The notes beneath the pieces are model-generated. The model was not told the DNA's origin. It made no database searches and saw only the letters and a list, made by a program, of their open reading frames with translations. From contig NZ_KE384398.1 in assembly GCF_000425585.1 (NCBI RefSeq), positions 276,416 to 340,415 on the forward strand: a stretch of DNA of 64,000 bases, given 5' to 3'. Positions within the stretch are counted from its first letter, which is position 1, and the number at the start of each line of letters is the position of its first letter. Shown piece after piece: positions 61,278 to 64,000 of the stretch. Origin of the DNA: Terrimonas ferruginea DSM 30193. Lineage in GTDB: Bacteria; Bacteroidota; Bacteroidia; Chitinophagales; Chitinophagaceae. The translations under genes were made by a program, and so were the position numbers.

Positions 61278-62313
61278 GCGACTGCTCGATCTGGCGGAAA
61301 CCTTCGGATGGTTTTACCTGGTTCCACACGATCTGGTACACCGTCTCTGCAATCGGCATTTCCGCACCTACTTTTCTGTTGATGTTATAAATGCATTTGG
61401 CGGCATGATAGCCTTCCGCCACCATGTTCATTTCCAATTGCGCTGCCTGTACGGAATAACCTTTGCCGATCATTTGTCCGAATGTGCGGTTGCGGCTAAA
61501 CAATGAATAGCAGGTCACCAGCAGATCGCCGAGGTAGACCGACGCTGCATAGTTGGAGGATTTCCGATGTGTAACCGGATCTTCTTCTTCGTGCTCGCCC
61601 ACCACAATGTGCTCGGCTCCGAATTTTTTCAGGAAACCGGCCATCTCATCGGCACAGTTGGCAATGAATACGCTGAGGAAATTATCCCCGTATTCGAGAC
61701 CGCGCGCGATACCCGCGCCCAAGGCATAAATATTTTTCAGCACGGCAGCATACTGCACGCCCAGGATATCCCCGTTAACAACGGTATTGATGTAGGGAGT
61801 AGAGAAATGCGCGGCCAGTTGCCTTGTGGTGGTAAGGTCTACACCGGAGAAGGTGAGGTAGGATAATTTTTCGCCCGCCACTTCTTCTGCGTGGCAGGGA
61901 CCGAGTACGGCAAAATAATCGGACAGTTGCACATCGAATTCACGCTCGAGGTATTCGTTGAGCAGAATGTCTTCGCCCGGGATCAGTCCTTTGATGGCGG
62001 ATACGATTTTCTTGGCGGCCAGGTCTTCCGGTTTCAATGCAGCAAAGCTTTCGCGGATATAAGCCGACGGCACGCCAACGATCAGTGTGTTGGCCTGTGC
62101 AATGGCTTGCCCGATCTCCGGATATAAACTGAAGCGGGTTTTATCGAAATTGACGGAACTGAGATAATGCGGATTGTGTCCGCGTTGACGCATGTAGTCA
62201 ATCGTTTCTGTGTTGCGGATCCACCAATGGATATGGTGGCCGTTATCGGTAAGGATTTTGGCGAGTGCTGTTGCCCAGCTACCGCCGCCGATGATAGCAA
62301 ATGTGTGTGTCAA
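61270..62313 (-). CDS. gpsA: Glycerol-3-phosphate dehydrogenase (NAD(P)+), biosynthetic
   Basis: 347 residues if it begins at TTG 62313. The frame starts at TTG 62334, but a TATCTTG box in between favours the shorter form. The Rossmann motif GGGSWATA lies near 9-16 (typical GxGxWG/A). KGLIPGE, LGPCHAEEVA and the substrate-binding segment LKNIYALGAGIARGLEYGDN follow. It makes sn-glycerol 3-phosphate for phospholipid synthesis, the opposite direction to glpD in this window. There is no ATG start, which is unusual but consistent with the neighbouring hemW. Confidence 0.94.
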   Translation of the reverse strand: MTHTFAIIGGGSWATALAKILTDNGHHIHWWIRNTETIDYMRQRGHNPHYLSSVNFDKTRFSLYPEIGQAIAQANTLIVGVPSAYIRESFAALKPEDLAAKKIVSAIKGLIPGEDILLNEYLEREFDVQLSDYFAVLGPCHAEEVAGEKLSYLTFSGVDLTTTRQLAAHFSTPYINTVVNGDILGVQYAAVLKNIYALGAGIARGLEYGDNFLSVFIANCADEMAGFLKKFGAEHIVVGEHEEEDPVTHRKSSNYAASVYLGDLLVTCYSLFSRNRTFGQMIGKGYSVQAAQLEMNMVAEGYHAAKCIYNINRKVGAEMPIAETVYQIVWNQVKPSEGFRQIEQSLI

Positions 62314-62343
62314 CCCTGCAGAATTTGCCTGCAAGATACAAGA

Positions 62344-63714
62344 TTACTTCTTGAAGAGTTCTTCCTTGGGCACCACTTTCACCTTCATGCCGTCTTTGAG
62401 TATTTCACTGATGGTGGTATAGGGCGCCGTTACGATCTGCTCCCCGCCTTTCAGTCCGGAAAGTATTTCGATATAGTTGGCATCCTGGATACCCGAGCGG
62501 ACCACCTGTTTTTTAACCGAACCATCCTCCTGCACGGTGAACACCACTTCTTCCATGTCATCATCGGCGGTAGCGGGTGTCGCAGTGGTGCCATTGTCAT
62601 CGGCTTTCGATTGTTCTTTTTCCTTTTTGCGGTCTTCCATGCTCTGGTCCGTGCCTTTGGTGCGCACGTTGACGGAAGCGATGGGAACGGCGAGTACATT
62701 GGCTACCCGTTTGGTTTTGATATCCGCATTGGCATTCATACCCGGGCGGAAAGGAAATTTCTTGGGGTTGGCCGGATCAACCAGGTCTTCATAAGAAGAT
62801 TTATCCAGGCGTATTCTCACTTCGTAGTTCGTTACATCCGTGGTGGAAGTGCTGATGCCGGTGGCGCCGCTCTTGGTGCTGCTGGCAATCTGTGTAACGA
62901 TGCCGCGGAACTTGCGGCGGTTGTAAGCGTCAACGGATACATCAGCCGAGTCGCCGATACTTACTTTTACGATATCATTTTCCCCCACGTCCACGCGCAC
63001 TTCGAGCACAGACATATCGGCAACGGTCATCATTTCCGTACCGGCCATCTGCGCAGTACCTACCACGCGTTCTCCTTTTTTAATACTGAGTGAAGAGATG
63101 ACGCCGTTCATCGGCGCCACGATGGTAGCGCGTTCGAGATTTTTATTGGCCGATGTCAATCCGGTTTGCGAAACGCGTACGCCGGCCTGCAGGCTGCGGA
63201 TGTTTTCTTTCGCCGCTTCGTAGTTGGCGGTGGCGGTGCGCAAAGTGGTTTCATATTGCTCGAGTTCGGATTGCGAGATCACTTTTTCGTTGTAAAGTTT
63301 TTTATTACGGTCATATGCCTGGCGGGCCTGCGTTACGGAGGCATCGAGCGCCTGCAATGCGGCCTGGCTGTTGGCTACCGTGGCCTGCGACTGGCTTACG
63401 CGTGAAGCGGCTTCGTCGCGCTGCAGCGCAGTGATGTCGGCATAAATGCGTGCAAGCACCTGCCCTTTTTTCACACTGTCGCCTTCCTGCACGTTCAGGT
63501 CCGTTACCTCACCGGAAATATCCGGACTGATCTTTACTTCCACTTCGGGATAAATCTGCCCGCTGGCCGTCACCGTTTCCACGATGGTACGGCGCACTAC
63601 TTTTTCAACCGCCACTTTCTGGCTGTTGTCTTTCGGGAAAAAAATTTTACTCCCAACAATGACAGCCAGCAATACAGCGGCAATGATCAGGATCCATTTC
63701 CAGGTCTTTTTCAT
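62344..63714 (-). CDS. Efflux transporter periplasmic adaptor (MacA/HlyD type)
   Basis: 456 residues. An N-terminal membrane anchor (7-24) is followed by a barrel-sandwich domain (SGQIYPEVEVKISPDISGEV...VQEGDSVKKGQVLARIYAD, patterns quoted in part), a long coiled-coil hairpin (about 95-205) and beta-barrel and membrane-proximal domains. An insertion rich in Lys/Glu/Asp/Thr is at about 360-395. The layout is that of MacA-like adaptors for ABC-type efflux. No ABC subunit gene is visible in the window. It is 16 bases downstream of a TolC-family gene. Confidence 0.93.
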   Translation of the reverse strand: MKKTWKWILIIAAVLLAVIVGSKIFFPKDNSQKVAVEKVVRRTIVETVTASGQIYPEVEVKISPDISGEVTDLNVQEGDSVKKGQVLARIYADITALQRDEAASRVSQSQATVANSQAALQALDASVTQARQAYDRNKKLYNEKVISQSELEQYETTLRTATANYEAAKENIRSLQAGVRVSQTGLTSANKNLERATIVAPMNGVISSLSIKKGERVVGTAQMAGTEMMTVADMSVLEVRVDVGENDIVKVSIGDSADVSVDAYNRRKFRGIVTQIASSTKSGATGISTSTTDVTNYEVRIRLDKSSYEDLVDPANPKKFPFRPGMNANADIKTKRVANVLAVPIASVNVRTKGTDQSMEDRKKEKEQSKADDNGTTATPATADDDMEEVVFTVQEDGSVKKQVVRSGIQDANYIEILSGLKGGEQIVTAPYTTISEILKDGMKVKVVPKEELFKK

Positions 63715-63730
63715 CAGACGTTTTTTTCAA

Positions 63731-64000
63731 TTATAATTTCAACCCCTGTCCTTTGTAAAACTCCAGCAGTTTCATCTTGAACACATAATCGTACTGAGCC
63801 GACAGCAGATTGATCCGCGCACGGAAAAAATTATTCTGGTTTGTAATCAGGTCGATGGAATTGAGCAGGCCGACATCAAATCGCTTGCGGGCAAATTCAT
63901 ACGCTTTCTGCGAGGTAGCCACCGCTTTCTGGCTCGCCTGAAACTTTTGCAGGGCCGCTACGGCATTCAGGTGTGCCTGGTAAATATCCTGCTTCAATGT
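63731..64000 (-). CDS. TolC family outer-membrane efflux protein, C-terminal end (5' end outside window)
   Basis: The last 89 residues are visible; the gene continues beyond the right edge of the window. They contain the helical TolC-type repeat end, with KAVATSQKAYEFARKRFDVGLLNSIDLI and RINLLSAQYDYVFKMKLLEFYKGQGLKL (patterns quoted in part). This is the final part of the alpha-barrel repeat. It lies directly upstream of the adaptor gene on the same strand, so an efflux operon TolC-adaptor-(ABC) is likely. Confidence 0.85.
   Translation of the reverse strand, partial: TLKQDIYQAHLNAVAALQKFQASQKAVATSQKAYEFARKRFDVGLLNSIDLITNQNNFFRARINLLSAQYDYVFKMKLLEFYKGQGLKL

Noticed and set aside
1-64000. tRNA, rRNA and riboswitches
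   Set aside because: I looked for typical tRNA ends and known riboswitch-like conserved blocks in the intergenic regions and saw none. A covariance-model search would be decisive and was not possible.

Overview
The window reads as a chromosomal segment of a Bacteroidota bacterium, most likely of the Chitinophagaceae or a close relative. The evidence is the SusC/SusD pair, the complete gldKLMN set and gldB of the gliding/type IX secretion machinery, typical families of the phylum (DUF5686, DUF5689, DUF4271, DUF4783, DUF1361), and many promoter-like TAnnTTTG elements just before start codons. No rRNA, tRNA, transposase, integrase or CRISPR array is visible. Genes fill almost all of the sequence. 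The exceptions are a set of short intergenic repeat elements.

Layout. 2-2341: 3' part of a TolB-like propeller/outer-membrane barrel protein, ending in a shared terminator. 2399-5775 (minus): membrane protein, winged-helix regulator, creD, diacylglycerol kinase and a DUF1361 protein, with two copies of one 17-bp palindromic operator candidate. 5902-8382: DUF5686 outer-membrane protein. 8391-11852 (minus): a very large TraB/GumN-like protein. 12021-26275: a glycerol/glycerophosphate locus with glpR divergent from glpD, then SusC, SusD, a DUF5689 lipoprotein, a calcineurin-like phosphoesterase, an SGNH hydrolase, a glycerophosphodiester phosphodiesterase, glpK and glpF. 26420-30258: aminotransferase, gamma carbonic anhydrase, two small proteins, rsgA. 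30294-34145 (minus): moxR, DUF58, BatD-like, BatA. 34254-44192: nadE, gldB, a desaturase, apaG, icd, a SUI1 factor, nadC, a DUF4783 protein, gpmI. 44461-49006: ECF sigma factor with a partner protein, a lipoprotein, uvrC. 49221-54086 (minus): gldK, gldL, gldM, gldN. 54245-64000: YyaL-like protein, hemD, DUF4271, a BamA/TamA-like protein, hemW, gpsA, and an efflux adaptor with the end of a TolC-family protein.

How the genes work together. The glp locus looks like a complete route from the cell surface to glycolysis for a glycerophosphate-containing substrate. The steps would be SusC/D import, phosphodiester and ester cleavage, phosphate removal, glycerol uptake by GlpF, phosphorylation by GlpK and oxidation by GlpD, with GlpR as the probable repressor. 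GldK, L, M and N form the core and motor of the type IX secretion system. MoxR, DUF58 and the Bat proteins form the usual chaperone/von Willebrand cluster, here in a short version.

Most unusual feature. At least nine intergenic regions carry elements built from degenerate repeated 7-8 base words arranged as long imperfect inverted repeats. Most contain a core close to AAACAGCCG. They abut or overlap neighbouring TAA stop codons. Two contain near-identical 26-bp palindromes, and one 399-bp copy has 16-bp inverted ends and an internal 20-bp direct repeat. All functional statements are from reading the sequence; no database search was run.
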